Below, in pieces: positions 18,656 through 29,313 of a DNA stretch of 64,000 bases. The notes beneath the pieces were generated by a model. It saw only the letters and a list, made by a program, of their open reading frames with translations, did no database searches and was not told where the DNA came from. Location of the stretch: assembly GCF_003604215.1 (NCBI RefSeq), contig NZ_QXGS01000002.1, positions 124,001 to 188,000 of the forward strand, given 5' to 3'. The translations under genes were made by a program, and so were the position numbers. Each line of letters begins with the position of its first letter. The first letter of the stretch is position 1. The DNA comes from Teichococcus vastitatis. GTDB taxonomy: Bacteria > Pseudomonadota > Alphaproteobacteria > Acetobacterales > Acetobacteraceae.

Positions 18656-19195
18656 TCAGTCCAGAAGGCGGCGCAGCAGGGCGATGAGCGTTGTCCGCTG
18701 CGCCTCCGTCAGCGGCTTCAGCAATTGCTCATTGGCCCGCCGGCCCTGTTGCACCGCCTCAGCGAGGATCGCCTCGCCTTCCGGCGCCAGCGACAGCACC
18801 ACGGTGCGACGATCCAGCGGGTCACGGGCGGTCCGCAGCAGCCCGCGGTCGCGCAGCCGCGCCACCACCCCCTGGGTGGTCGCGGGGTCCAGGGCCACGG
18901 CGCGACCCAGGGCGTTCTGCGTGGCCTGCCCGAGTTCGGATAATTTCAGCAGCGTGGCGAATTGGGTCGAGGTTAGGCCGCCGACGGCGCCCCGGTCCTG
19001 GAACAGCGCCGCGTGGCGCTGGTGCGCCCGGCGCAGCAGGTGTCCGACCGATTCGTCCAGGCTGTAGCCGATCGGCTTGGACAGAGGCGGCTCCTCATCC
19101 CGCACGGCATCGGCGAGCAGTGTCAGGTCACGGTCGATGATGGCGAGGTCCCCGGGCTGCGATGGTGGACGGGCAACGCACCTTCCCCTTCGCAC
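18656..19195 (-). CDS. MarR family transcriptional regulator
   Basis: Up to 179 residues. The winged-helix core is visible: LTSTQFATLLKLSELGQATQNALGRAVALDP in overlapping order, then TQGVVARLRDRGLLRTARDPLDRRTVVLSLAPEGEAIL, the conserved wing and its DxRxxxxxLT-like motif. Two GTG starts are possible, at 19195 and 19105; the shorter form (149 residues) is closer to the family length. It is convergent with the holin-like gene 9 bp away. Target and ligand are not evident. Confidence 0.88.
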   Translation of the reverse strand: MRRGRCVARPPSQPGDLAIIDRDLTLLADAVRDEEPPLSKPIGYSLDESVGHLLRRAHQRHAALFQDRGAVGGLTSTQFATLLKLSELGQATQNALGRAVALDPATTQGVVARLRDRGLLRTARDPLDRRTVVLSLAPEGEAILAEAVQQGRRANEQLLKPLTEAQRTTLIALLRRLLD

Positions 19196-19230
19196 ACCGG
19201 GCCGTCAACCATCCCTACCGCGCCGCAATA

Positions 19231-19623
19231 TTACCCCGCGAGAAGTTGCAGCGCGAAACCCACCAGGGTGATGAGGCCGAGGCCGGCCGCCACCAGGGCT
19301 GTCCGGTCGGCATGCCACATCAGGCGCTCAGCCAGGATGGAGGCGAGTTGCCGGCGTCCTTCCAGGCTGCGGAGCTTGCGCGCACCCTGCCCGGCCATGG
19401 CTTGCAGGCGCCGCCACACCAGGCTTCGGCGTGGATCCTGGTAGGGCGCGCGCAGCGCTGCACCCCACAGACCCAGCCACAGGGCAGCCGTCATCAGCGC
19501 ACCGCTCTGGAGCGCCAGCAACGGTCGCGCGGCCAGCCCGGCCATCACCAGGGTGATCCCCAGGGCAATGGCGCCGAGAACGCGGCGGATGGAATGGTCA
19601 GCCAGAGCGCGGAGCGTGTCCAT
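19231..19623 (-). CDS. Hypothetical membrane protein
   Basis: 130 residues, no family recognised. Two hydrophobic segments near the N terminus (VLGAIALGITLVMAGLAA; ALMTAALWLGLWGAAL), a basic central part (RRSLVWRRLQAMAGQGARKL) and a final hydrophobic helix (ALVAAGLGLITLVGFALQLL). The ATG at 19623 is plausible. It sits 35 bp upstream of the longest MarR frame on the same strand and might be co-transcribed with it. Confidence 0.55.
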   Translation of the reverse strand: MDTLRALADHSIRRVLGAIALGITLVMAGLAARPLLALQSGALMTAALWLGLWGAALRAPYQDPRRSLVWRRLQAMAGQGARKLRSLEGRRQLASILAERLMWHADRTALVAAGLGLITLVGFALQLLAG

Positions 19624-20095
19624 GAGGCCCCCTTCAACCCCTTATGCTGACGCCGGCGACGCGAAGATGCCAGTTGCTTTTCATACCTGCAGGACGCCGA
19701 CCTGATTTTTTGCTGCCGGCGGCGTGCCGGCCGGCCCTGTCCTGGGAACGGCTGCGGCGCCGCAGCGTTGCAGGCGACCATTCTTCAACCGTGGCGCGGG
19801 CGTGAGCGCCGCCGTGTCGCGGCACCCGTTGGTGCTACAGCGAACCGCTCCGCGGCCCCGGCTCTCCCCTGGGAAGATCCTGAAATCTGTTGCGCTTCTG
19901 GCGTGAAACCGGATCAATACCGCGAGGCTTCCGCAGGCGCACAACGCCTCGGATCGGGCGATCCGACGCCGGCCCGGCGGCTTTCCGCCGCCGGCCGGCA
20001 GCACCAACTTGGCCGCGTGACTCAACACGCGGCGGCGCAACAAGAACAACCGGGGCTGCGATCCTCGCATCCCGGAGGGCAGGAAGAGTTCACCC
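19624..20095. other. Gene-free stretch before the symporter gene
   Basis: 472 bp. I see no convincing gene: the open frames here are Arg/Pro-rich. It contains a perfect EcfG-type promoter (19745-19769, rightward) and a GC-rich hairpin around 19968-19999 with a CTTT loop (CGGCGG 19975-19980, CCGCCG 19985-19990). Together these could bound a short RNA of about 220 nt, or form a long leader of the symporter gene. A run of six T at about 19708 lies before the promoter. Confidence 0.5.
19745..19769 (+). promoter_or_regulatory. Consensus EcfG-type promoter
   Basis: GGAAC at 19745-19749, exactly 16 bases, CGTT at 19766-19769, a full match to the EcfG promoter consensus. The nearest rightward gene starts 327 bp away, so it may drive an unannotated short transcript or the symporter. 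One such match is expected by chance in about 64 kb of both strands, so location matters more than the match itself. Confidence 0.5.
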
Positions 20096-21835
20096 ATGGG
20101 CGCAACGCACCCCAGAGCCGCTTCGGACAATCGCCCGATGTCGCGCGAGGAACGAAAGGTCATCTTGGCCTCTTCGCTCGGCACGGTGTTCGAGTGGTAT
20201 GATTTCTACCTCTACGGTTCGCTCGCGATCTTCATCGCCGCCAAGTTCTTCACCGTGCTCGGCGCCGATGGCCAGCCGATCTTCGATGAGGCCACGCGCA
20301 ACATCTTCGCGCTGCTGGCCTTCGCCGCCGGCTTCCTGGTGCGCCCCTTCGGCGCCCTCGTATTCGGCCGCTTGGGCGACCTGGTCGGACGCAAATACAC
20401 CTTCCTGATCACCATCGTGATCATGGGCGCCTCCACCTTCATCGTCGGCATCCTGCCCACCGCCGAGCAGATCGGCATCGCCGCGCCCGTGATCCTGATC
20501 GTGCTGCGCTGCCTGCAGGGGCTGGCGCTGGGCGGCGAATATGGCGGCGCCGCGACCTACGTGGCCGAGCACGCGCCGCATGGCCGCCGCGGCTTCTACA
20601 CCTCCTTTATTCAGATCACCGCCACGGGCGGGCTGTTCCTGTCGCTGATCGTGATCCTGAGCACCCAGGCGATCACCGGCACCGAAGGCTTCCGTGAATG
20701 GGGCTGGCGCGTGCCGTTCCTGGTGTCGATCGTCCTGCTCGCCATCTCGGTCTGGATTCGCACCCAGATGGAGGAAAGCCCCGCCTTCAAGAAGATGAAG
20801 GAGGAGGGCACCCATTCCAAGGCGCCGCTGACCGAGGCCTTCGGCCAGTGGAAGAACGCCAAGGTGGCGATCCTGGCTCTGTTCGGCCTCGTCGCCGGCC
20901 AGGCCGTGGTCTGGTACACCGGTCAGTTCTACGCGCTGTTCTTCCTGGGCTCGGTGCTGAAGGTGGACAGCTACACCGCCAACATCCTGATCGCCTGGGG
21001 CCTGCTGCTCGGCTCGGGCGGCTTCGTGTTCTTCGGCTGGCTGTCGGACAAGATCGGTCGCAAGCCGATCATCCTGGGCGGCTGCCTGCTGGCGGCGCTC
21101 ACCTATTTCCCACTGTTCAAGCTGATGAGCGCGGAAGCCAACCCCGCCCTGCACGCGGCGCACCAGAACATCCCGGTGGTGGTGCAGGCCGACCCGGATA
21201 ATTGCTCCTTCCAGTTCAACCCGACCGGCACCGCCCGCTTCACCAATTCCTGCGACACCGCCAAGGCGGCGCTGGCGCGGCTGTCGGTGAACTACCGCGT
21301 CGAGGATGCCCCGGCCGGCAGCGCCGCCGTGGTGCAGGTCGGCAACACCAGCATTTCCACCACCGATGCGAACTTCGTCCAGGCGCTCGGCACCGCCGTC
21401 ACCGCCGCCGGCTACCCGGCGGCGTCCAATCCCACCGTGGTGAAGCTGGCGCACCCCTTCGACATCTTCCGCGAGCAGTCGGGCGTGCTGGTGCTGATCC
21501 TGGCGGTCCTGGTGATCTATGTCACCATGGTCTACGGCCCGATCGCCGCGGCGCTGGTGGAGCTGTTCCCCACCCGCATCCGCTACACCTCCATGTCGCT
21601 GCCCTACCACATCGGCAATGGCTGGTTCGGCGGGCTGTTGCCGGCGACGTCCTTCGCCATGATCGCGCAAACCGGCGACGTGTATTACGGCCTCTGGTAT
21701 CCGGTGGTGATCGCCCTGGCGACGGTGGTGATCGGCCTGTTCTTCGTGCCGGAAACCAAGGACCGCGACATCTTCGCCGAGGACATGGCGAACCGGCCTT
21801 CAGGCAAGCCGAACCCGCTGCGCGCGCGGAGCTGA
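20096..21835 (+). CDS. MFS metabolite:H+ symporter (MHS family) with a large extracytoplasmic insert
   Basis: 579 residues, longer than the usual 430-450 of MHS carriers (ShiA, ProP, KgtP). Family motifs are clear: GTVFEWYDFYLYG, GRLGDLVGRKYTF, LQGLALGGEYGGAATYVAEH and SDKIGRKPIILGG. The extra length is an insert of about 115 residues (roughly 345-460) between membrane helices, soluble-looking, with two cysteines (370 and 386) that could form a disulfide. The next gene on the same strand is prpE and acs converges on it, so propionate, acetate or a related acid is a reasonable substrate guess. Confidence 0.85.
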   Translation: MGATHPRAASDNRPMSREERKVILASSLGTVFEWYDFYLYGSLAIFIAAKFFTVLGADGQPIFDEATRNIFALLAFAAGFLVRPFGALVFGRLGDLVGRKYTFLITIVIMGASTFIVGILPTAEQIGIAAPVILIVLRCLQGLALGGEYGGAATYVAEHAPHGRRGFYTSFIQITATGGLFLSLIVILSTQAITGTEGFREWGWRVPFLVSIVLLAISVWIRTQMEESPAFKKMKEEGTHSKAPLTEAFGQWKNAKVAILALFGLVAGQAVVWYTGQFYALFFLGSVLKVDSYTANILIAWGLLLGSGGFVFFGWLSDKIGRKPIILGGCLLAALTYFPLFKLMSAEANPALHAAHQNIPVVVQADPDNCSFQFNPTGTARFTNSCDTAKAALARLSVNYRVEDAPAGSAAVVQVGNTSISTTDANFVQALGTAVTAAGYPAASNPTVVKLAHPFDIFREQSGVLVLILAVLVIYVTMVYGPIAAALVELFPTRIRYTSMSLPYHIGNGWFGGLLPATSFAMIAQTGDVYYGLWYPVVIALATVVIGLFFVPETKDRDIFAEDMANRPSGKPNPLRARS

Positions 21836-21846
21836 CGCTCCGACCC

Positions 21847-21870
21847 GCCGCCGCCCTGACGGGCGGCGGC
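21847..21870 (+). terminator. Hairpin after the symporter gene
   Basis: A 10-bp perfect GC stem (21847-21856 with 21861-21870) around TGAC, 11 bases after the stop at 21835. No T-run follows, so it may only slow or stabilise the transcript end. Confidence 0.5.
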
Positions 21871-21952
21871 AGCCGGGAAAGGCGTTCCAGCCCCGGCCCT
21901 GCCATTCCCCGGGAATGGCCAACAATGCGGTTCATCGGCGGGAGGGTTCAGC

Positions 21953-23836
21953 ATGCCGCAAGGCTATGACGCCATGGCGGCGTCCTGGCGCCAGGATCCC
22001 GAGGGTTACTGGCGCGGCGCCGCCCAGGGAATCGACTGGTCGGTGCCGCCGCGGCGCATCTTCGACGCGGCGCAGGACCTCTATGGACGCTGGTTCCCGG
22101 ATGCCCGGCTGAACCTTTGCCACAATGCGGTGGATCGTCACGTTGCCGCCGGCCGCGGCGCGCAGCCGGCGCTGATCTGGGACAGCCCGGTGACGGGCAG
22201 CCAGCGCCTCATCCGCTACGACGAATTACAGGACATGACCGCCCGGCTGGCCGGTGCCCTGGCGGCCCGCGGCGTGGCGGCGGGCGACCGGGTGGTGATC
22301 TACATGCCGATGGTGCCGGAGGCGGTGGTGGCCATGCTGGCCTGCGCCCGGCTCGGCGCCGTGCATTCCGTGGTGTTCGGCGGCTTCGCGGCGGCGGAGC
22401 TGGCCGCACGCATCGCCGATGCCGCACCAAAGGCGGTGATCGCCGCTTCTTGCGGCATCGAGCCGGGGCGGGTGGTGAAGTACAAGCCGCTGCTGGACGC
22501 GGCGCTCGACCTGTCCCCGCACAAGCCGGCCACCTGCCTGATCCTGCAGCGCGACAGCTGGCGGTGCGAGTTGCGGGCCGGCCGCGACGAGGATCTGCTG
22601 GAGGCGATGCGATCCGCTGGCCCGCACCCCTGCGTCGAGGTGGCCGCCACCGATCCGCTCTACATCCTCTACACCAGCGGCACGACCGGCAAGCCCAAGG
22701 GCGTGCTGCGCGACACCGGTGGCTACGCCGTGGCGCTGCACCATTCCATGGAACTGCTCTACGGGCTGAAGCCCGGCGACGTGTCCTGGACGGCCAGCGA
22801 TGTCGGCTGGGTAGTGGGCCATTCCTACATCGTCTACGGGCCGCTGCTCGCCGGCTGCACCAGCCTCGTCTACGAGGGCAAGCCGGTAGGCACACCGGAT
22901 GCCGGCGCCTTCTGGCGCGTCTGCGCCGAGCACGGGGTGACGGTGCTGTTCACCGCGCCCACCGCGCTGCGCGCCATCAAGAAGGAGGATCCGGAGGGCC
23001 GCCACCTCCGCCAGCACGATTTGTCGAAGCTGGAGGCGCTGTTTCTGGCTGGCGAGCGCTGCGACCCGGACACGGTGACCTGGGCGCAGCGCCTGCTGGA
23101 TCGCCCGGTGATCGACCATTGGTGGCAGACCGAGACCGGCTGGTGCATCACCGGCAATTTCCGCGGCGCCGGGCTGTTCCCGCCCCGCCCCGGCTCGGGC
23201 GGCAAGCCGGCCCCTGGCTATGACGTGCGTCCACTGGACGAGGCGGGGCGTCCCGTGGCGCCGGGGCGGAGCGGCACGCTGGCGATCCGCCTGCCGCTGC
23301 CGCCGGGCTGCGCGCCGACGCTGTTCCGGGCCGAGGCGCGCTTCCGCGAAGCGTATCTCGACGCCTTTCCTGGCTGGTACAACACCGGCGACGCCGGCCT
23401 CATCGACGGGGATGGCTATGTGTGGGTGATGTCGCGCACCGATGACATCATCAACGTCGCCGGCCACCGCCTGTCCACCGGCCAGATGGAGGAAGTGCTC
23501 GCCAGCCACCGGGATGTGGCGGAATGCGCGGTGGTGGGCGTGAGGGACGCGCTGAAAGGCCAGGCGCCGCTCGGCCTCGTGGTGCTGAAATCCGGCGCCG
23601 ACCGCGACGAGGCCGAGCTGGAGGCCGAGCTGGTGGCGCTGGTGCGGGAGCGCATCGGCCCCGTCGCCGCCTTCAAGGCCGCGCGGGTGGTGCCGCGCCT
23701 GCCCAAGACGCGCTCGGGCAAGATCCTGCGCGCCACCCTGCGCAAGCTGGCCGATGGCGAGCAGCCGGCCGTGCCGCCCACCATCGACGACCCGCTGATC
23801 CTGGACGAGATCGGCACGGTGCTGGGCGTGCGCTGA
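21953..23836 (+). CDS. prpE: Propionyl-CoA synthetase-like acyl-CoA synthetase
   Basis: 627 residues of the ANL superfamily, closer to PrpE than to Acs: WDSPVTGSQRLIRYDEL near the N terminus, the AMP-binding loop [29 protein letters not shown], the hinge region YNTGDAG and the C-terminal catalytic lysine in KTRSGKILRATLR. It activates propionate (or another short acid) to the CoA thioester in the cytoplasm. It is separated by 117 bp from the symporter and converges with acs, whose protein is a clear paralogue. Confidence 0.88.
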   Translation: MPQGYDAMAASWRQDPEGYWRGAAQGIDWSVPPRRIFDAAQDLYGRWFPDARLNLCHNAVDRHVAAGRGAQPALIWDSPVTGSQRLIRYDELQDMTARLAGALAARGVAAGDRVVIYMPMVPEAVVAMLACARLGAVHSVVFGGFAAAELAARIADAAPKAVIAASCGIEPGRVVKYKPLLDAALDLSPHKPATCLILQRDSWRCELRAGRDEDLLEAMRSAGPHPCVEVAATDPLYILYTSGTTGKPKGVLRDTGGYAVALHHSMELLYGLKPGDVSWTASDVGWVVGHSYIVYGPLLAGCTSLVYEGKPVGTPDAGAFWRVCAEHGVTVLFTAPTALRAIKKEDPEGRHLRQHDLSKLEALFLAGERCDPDTVTWAQRLLDRPVIDHWWQTETGWCITGNFRGAGLFPPRPGSGGKPAPGYDVRPLDEAGRPVAPGRSGTLAIRLPLPPGCAPTLFRAEARFREAYLDAFPGWYNTGDAGLIDGDGYVWVMSRTDDIINVAGHRLSTGQMEEVLASHRDVAECAVVGVRDALKGQAPLGLVVLKSGADRDEAELEAELVALVRERIGPVAAFKAARVVPRLPKTRSGKILRATLRKLADGEQPAVPPTIDDPLILDEIGTVLGVR

Positions 23837-23901
23837 GGCGCGAGCCCGCGGCGCCGCGCCCGGCCAGGAGATCGCTCGCTCCCCCGGCCCTTCGGCGCCG
23901 A

Positions 23902-25836
<1,935 letters not shown>

Positions 25837-25990
25837 TCGAACTCCTCCCGGAGTGGCGGTGGGGGCGACGCGGCCACCGTTTCTGTTTGCCTGCATTGGA
25901 CCCGGGCGCCGGCGGCGCCGTCAAGCGCCGGCAGGGTGCGGCGCGGTTGAATGCGCAGGCGGCCTGACGCAGCGCCGCGGCGGTCCGCCG

Positions 25991-26356
25991 TCAGGCGCCC
26001 GCATCGGCCGGGACGCGGATCATGCCCCCGACATCGATCCGCGCCGGCACCGCTTCCAGGCTGTCCCCCATGCAGGGGCCGGACAGGCAATACCCGTCCT
26101 CGATGCGGAAGCTGGCGCCATGCACGGAGCACAGGATATGGCGGCCGGCGCCGTCGAGGAAACGGTCCGGCATCATCTCCAGCGGCACGCCGATATGTGG
26201 GCAGGAATTGACGTACACGAACACGGCCCCGCCGCGACGCACCGCCAGCAGCCCCATGAAGCCGCCGGGCCGGCCCGGAAAACCGCGCGCCTTGCCATCG
26301 GGAATGTCGTGCAGGGGGCAGAGGATGCGCTCCTCGACGGCGCCAGTAGTGTCCAT
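25991..26356 (-). CDS. Small Rieske [2Fe-2S] protein
   Basis: 121 residues. Rieske cluster ligands are complete: Cys52-Pro-His54 (SCPHIG) and Cys76-x-x-His79 (LCSVHGASF). The N-terminal LCPLHDIPDGKARGF resembles the start of ferredoxin components of dioxygenases and stand-alone Rieske proteins. There is no signal peptide, so it should be cytoplasmic. It is on the same strand as acs, 154 bp upstream of it, but no oxygenase subunit is nearby, so its redox partner is unknown. Confidence 0.85.
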   Translation of the reverse strand: MDTTGAVEERILCPLHDIPDGKARGFPGRPGGFMGLLAVRRGGAVFVYVNSCPHIGVPLEMMPDRFLDGAGRHILCSVHGASFRIEDGYCLSGPCMGDSLEAVPARIDVGGMIRVPADAGA

Positions 26357-26518
26357 GGTCTCGCTCTACACCGCCGCGCCATCGGGCGGGAGAGGGCGGG
26401 AGGCGCGGCCTGTTGCGGATCCGCGCCACCGGGCTCAGTTCTGCGTCAGGCCCTTGCGGTCTTCATTCCGCGTTTACCCGCGTGGCGCAGAGTGCGGCGG
26501 CATTGGAGGAGCGGAGCG

Positions 26519-26983
26519 ATGCGGTGCGGGCGGATGGGATGGAGCGGCTTGCTGGCCGTGATGCTGGCCTTGCTGCCCCTGGCGGCCGAGGCGCAATACC
26601 TGACGCCGCGCCACGGCCAGGCCTATGGTGGCGATTTCGGTGGCCCGGTGCCGGACCGCTTCATCGAGCGCCGGGGCGGCACGCTGCGCCATTATGACAG
26701 CTGGGGCACCTATGAAGGCCGGACCGAGCGTTCGGCGGGCGGCGGGGTGGTGCGGCATTACGATGCCGACGGACGCTATCTCGGCCGGGACGAGGTGAAC
26801 CGGGATTTCCGCCGCCGCCCGCCCAGCACCGGCGCCTGGGGCTCCAATGGCCAGGACGGGCAGGGCAGCCCCGGCGTCCAGCTCTACCTAGACCCTGGCC
26901 TGATGCAGCCGCCACCGGAGATGCGACCGGAGTTCCCGGCCAGCCGCGGCACGCCCTGGTTCAACAACGGCAGCCGCCGCTAG
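26519..26983 (+). CDS. Hypothetical secreted protein
   Basis: 154 residues, no family recognised. A signal peptide (LLAVMLALLPLAAEAQ, cleavage likely after AEA) is followed by a Gly/Arg/Tyr-rich mature part with two similar pieces: GGTLRHYDSWGTYEGR and GGVVRHYDADGRYLGRD, each an RHYD motif within a beta-hairpin-like unit. The C terminus is Pro-rich and probably disordered. The ATG at 26519 follows a GGAGG-like site. Likely periplasmic. Confidence 0.7.
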   Translation: MRCGRMGWSGLLAVMLALLPLAAEAQYLTPRHGQAYGGDFGGPVPDRFIERRGGTLRHYDSWGTYEGRTERSAGGGVVRHYDADGRYLGRDEVNRDFRRRPPSTGAWGSNGQDGQGSPGVQLYLDPGLMQPPPEMRPEFPASRGTPWFNNGSRR

Positions 26984-27011
26984 CTTCCGCCATTCCGGCC
27001 GGGGCCGGGCG

Positions 27012-27440
27012 TCAGCCGCGCCACCCTCCCATGGCGCAGAGCACGCCCCAGTGTTCGGCGCTGATCGGCATCACCGAAAGGCGGGATTGCCGCACCAGCG
27101 GGATGCCGTCCAGCCGCGGCTCGGCCTTGATGGCCGCCAGGGTCACCGGCTCGGGCATCGGCCCCACGGCGCGCATGTCGGTGCACACCCAGCGCGGCGC
27201 CTTGCCCTCCGGCACATCCTCGGTCGGGTCGGGATAGGCTTCGCGCACCACCTCGACCACACCGACGATCTCCTTGCCCACGTTGGAATGATAGAAGAAG
27301 GCCAACTCCCCCCGACGCATCGCCTTGAGCTGCGCGGCGGCCTGGGCATTGCGCACGCCGGTCCAGGGCTCGGTGCCGTGGGCCACCTGCTGCTGCCAGG
27401 AAAAGGCGTCCGGCTCGCTTTTCACCAACCAGAAGGCCAT
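27012..27440 (-). CDS. EVE domain protein
   Basis: 142 residues spanning a single EVE (PUA-like) domain: MAFWLVKSEPDAFSW at the start, WTGVRNAQAAAQLKAM, ELAFFYHSN, and VVEVVREAYPDPT. EVE domains bind modified bases in DNA or RNA; housekeeping proteobacterial copies are small single-domain proteins like this. Its ATG overlaps the stop of the yciI-like gene by one base, so the two are co-translated. Confidence 0.92.
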   Translation of the reverse strand: MAFWLVKSEPDAFSWQQQVAHGTEPWTGVRNAQAAAQLKAMRRGELAFFYHSNVGKEIVGVVEVVREAYPDPTEDVPEGKAPRWVCTDMRAVGPMPEPVTLAAIKAEPRLDGIPLVRQSRLSVMPISAEHWGVLCAMGGWRG

Positions 27441-27736
27441 CAGCCGGCGATTCGCGCGCCGCCCGAGAACACCTGACGAAACGGGCGGATGCTCACGGCT
27501 CCGAACAGCCCGGCCAGCGCGTAGGGATCGTTCGCCGCCAGCGCCTCGGCCGCGGCCTGGTCGGCCACATCCACCAGCAGCAGGCTGCCGCAGGGCTTGC
27601 CCCCGGCATCCAGCACCGGGCCGCCCTGGATGATCGTGGCGGCATGCCCGTCGAGGTATTCCAGGTGCTTCGGCCGCGTCGCCATCCGCAGATCGAGAGA
27701 GTCGGGCTTGTCCTCGCACTGGATGGCGAACAGCAT
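27440..27736 (-). CDS. YciI family protein
   Basis: 98 residues, ferredoxin-like YCII domain: MLFAIQCEDKPDSLDLRMATRP with the conserved HLEYLDGH, GGPVLDAGGKPCGSLLLVD, NDPYALAGLF. The conserved His/Asp pair of the family is present. Biochemical role is unknown in general. An EVE-YciI pair is common in alphaproteobacteria. The ATG at 27736 is used; the longer upstream frame overlaps the divergent ccmC region. Confidence 0.92.
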   Translation of the reverse strand: MLFAIQCEDKPDSLDLRMATRPKHLEYLDGHAATIIQGGPVLDAGGKPCGSLLLVDVADQAAAEALAANDPYALAGLFGAVSIRPFRQVFSGGARIAG

Positions 27737-27851
27737 GCGGCGCTTCCTTTCCGGCCTTTCCGCCGCGCCGGAGGCGGCGCGACTGTGGCATGACGTAACC
27801 GGCCATGGCGGACGCTTCAATCCTGGCGCGGCTGGGCTTAGGTTGCGGACC

Positions 27852-28649
27852 GTGAGCACCCCTGCCCCCTCCTCGCCGCGCCCGCTGGCCAGCACCGCCC
27901 CACGCGGCGGCGGCCTGCACCGCTTCGCCAATCCCGGACGCTTCCTGCGCCTGACCGACCGGCTGCTGCCCTGGCTGTGGGGCTTGGCCGCCGTGGTGCT
28001 CGGCGCCGGCACCGCCTGGGCGCTGTTGTTCTCGCCGCCCGATTGGCAGCAGGGCGAAACGGTGCGGATCATGTACGTGCACGTGCCCATGGCCTGGCTG
28101 GCCATGGGCGGCTATGCCGGGCTGGCCGTCGCGTCGCTGATGTCGCTGGTCTGGCGCCACCCGCTGGCCGACATCGCGGCGCGTGAATTGTCCCCGGCCG
28201 GCGCCATGGTCACCGCGCTCTGCCTCGCCACCGGCAGCCTGTGGGGCCGGCCAATGTGGGGCACTTGGTGGGCCTGGGATGCGCGGATGACCTCCGTTCT
28301 GGTGCTGTTCTTTCTCTGGGTCGGCCATGCCGCCCTGGTGCGCGCCTTCGACGAGGAGGAGCGTGGCGCCCGTGCCGGCGCCATCCTGGCGCTGATCGGC
28401 GCGGTGAACCTGCCGGTGATCAAATGGTCGGTGGACTGGTTCAACACGCTGCACCAGACCGCATCGGTGACGCGGATCGGTGCGCCGGGCATGCACACCG
28501 GCATGCTGTACCCGCTGCTGGTCTGCACCATCGGCTTCACCCTGCTGTTCGCCGCGCTGGTGCTGGCGCAGGTGCGGGCGGCGGTGATGGAGCGGCGGCT
28601 GCGGCAGGGGCAGCTGGCCCAGGCGCGCCGGCAGGAGGGCGCGGCATGA
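27852..28649 (+). CDS. ccmC: Heme exporter protein CcmC
   Basis: 265 residues, six membrane helices, with the tryptophan-rich WWD-type signature GTWWAWDARMTS in the middle and conserved histidines (YVHVPMAW; FNTLHQTASV). CcmC loads heme onto the chaperone CcmE in system I cytochrome c maturation. A GTG at 27852 is the start that fits the frame after the non-coding leader, adding about 30 extra N-terminal residues before the first helix. The stop overlaps ccmD (ATGA). ccmA and ccmB, often upstream, are absent here. Confidence 0.95.
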   Translation: MSTPAPSSPRPLASTAPRGGGLHRFANPGRFLRLTDRLLPWLWGLAAVVLGAGTAWALLFSPPDWQQGETVRIMYVHVPMAWLAMGGYAGLAVASLMSLVWRHPLADIAARELSPAGAMVTALCLATGSLWGRPMWGTWWAWDARMTSVLVLFFLWVGHAALVRAFDEEERGARAGAILALIGAVNLPVIKWSVDWFNTLHQTASVTRIGAPGMHTGMLYPLLVCTIGFTLLFAALVLAQVRAAVMERRLRQGQLAQARRQEGAA

Positions 28650-28792
28650 CGCAGCACTGGTGGCACGTGGCGATCGCCTGGGGGCTGGCAGCCCTGGGCT
28701 TCGGGATCATGGCGTGGCTGGCCGCACGGCGGCACGCTGCGGCGAAGCGGCGCCTCGCGCTGCTCGGGCCGCGCGAAAGGAGGCTGGGGTGA
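28646..28792 (+). CDS. ccmD: Heme exporter protein CcmD
   Basis: 48 residues: one N-terminal membrane helix (HVAIAWGLAALGFGIMAWLAA) and a basic cytoplasmic tail (RRHAAAKRRLALLGPRERRL), the complete CcmD pattern. It helps release holo-CcmE from CcmABC. It overlaps ccmC by four bases and ccmE by four (GTGA). Confidence 0.9.
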   Translation: MTQHWWHVAIAWGLAALGFGIMAWLAARRHAAAKRRLALLGPRERRLG

Positions 28793-29307
28793 AGCTGTCG
28801 CGCAAGAGGCGGCGCCTGTGGATCGTGGTGCTGGCGGGGCTCGGCCTCGGCACCGCCACGGCGCTGACGCTGACCGCCTTTCAGGACAATCTGGTGTTCT
28901 TCCTGGCGCCGAGCGAGATCGCCGGCAAGAACCCGGGGCCGGAGCGTGCCTTCCGCCTTGGCGGGCTGGTGGAGGCCGGCTCCCTGGTCAAGGACACCAC
29001 GGCGGATGGCCGGCCCGAGGCGCGGTTCCGCGTCACCGATGGCCCGGCCACCGTGCCCGTCACCTATGTCGGCGTGCTGCCCGACCTGTTCCGCGAGGGC
29101 CAGGGCGTGGTGACGCTGGGCAAGCTCGGCCCAGATGGCCAGTTCCGCGCCTCCGAGGTGCTGGCCCGCCACGACGAGACCTACATGCCGCCCGAGGTCG
29201 CCGCCGCGCTGAAGCGCACCGGCCATTGGGACCCGAAGAACGGAGCGCCGCCGCCGGCCGCCTCCTGGAATACCATGGAGCCGGCCCCCGCCCGGCAGGG
29301 CAGCTAG
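28789..29307 (+). CDS. ccmE: Heme chaperone CcmE
   Basis: 172 residues. An N-terminal basic stretch and signal anchor (LWIVVLAGLGLGTATALTLTA) put the OB-fold domain in the periplasm. The heme-binding motif is His128-x3-Tyr132 in ARHDETYMP. It carries heme covalently from CcmC to CcmF. The start is a GTG overlapping the ccmD stop. The C-terminal Pro-rich tail is typical. Confidence 0.95.
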   Translation: MKLSRKRRRLWIVVLAGLGLGTATALTLTAFQDNLVFFLAPSEIAGKNPGPERAFRLGGLVEAGSLVKDTTADGRPEARFRVTDGPATVPVTYVGVLPDLFREGQGVVTLGKLGPDGQFRASEVLARHDETYMPPEVAAALKRTGHWDPKNGAPPPAASWNTMEPAPARQGS

Positions 29308-29313
29308 AACCGC

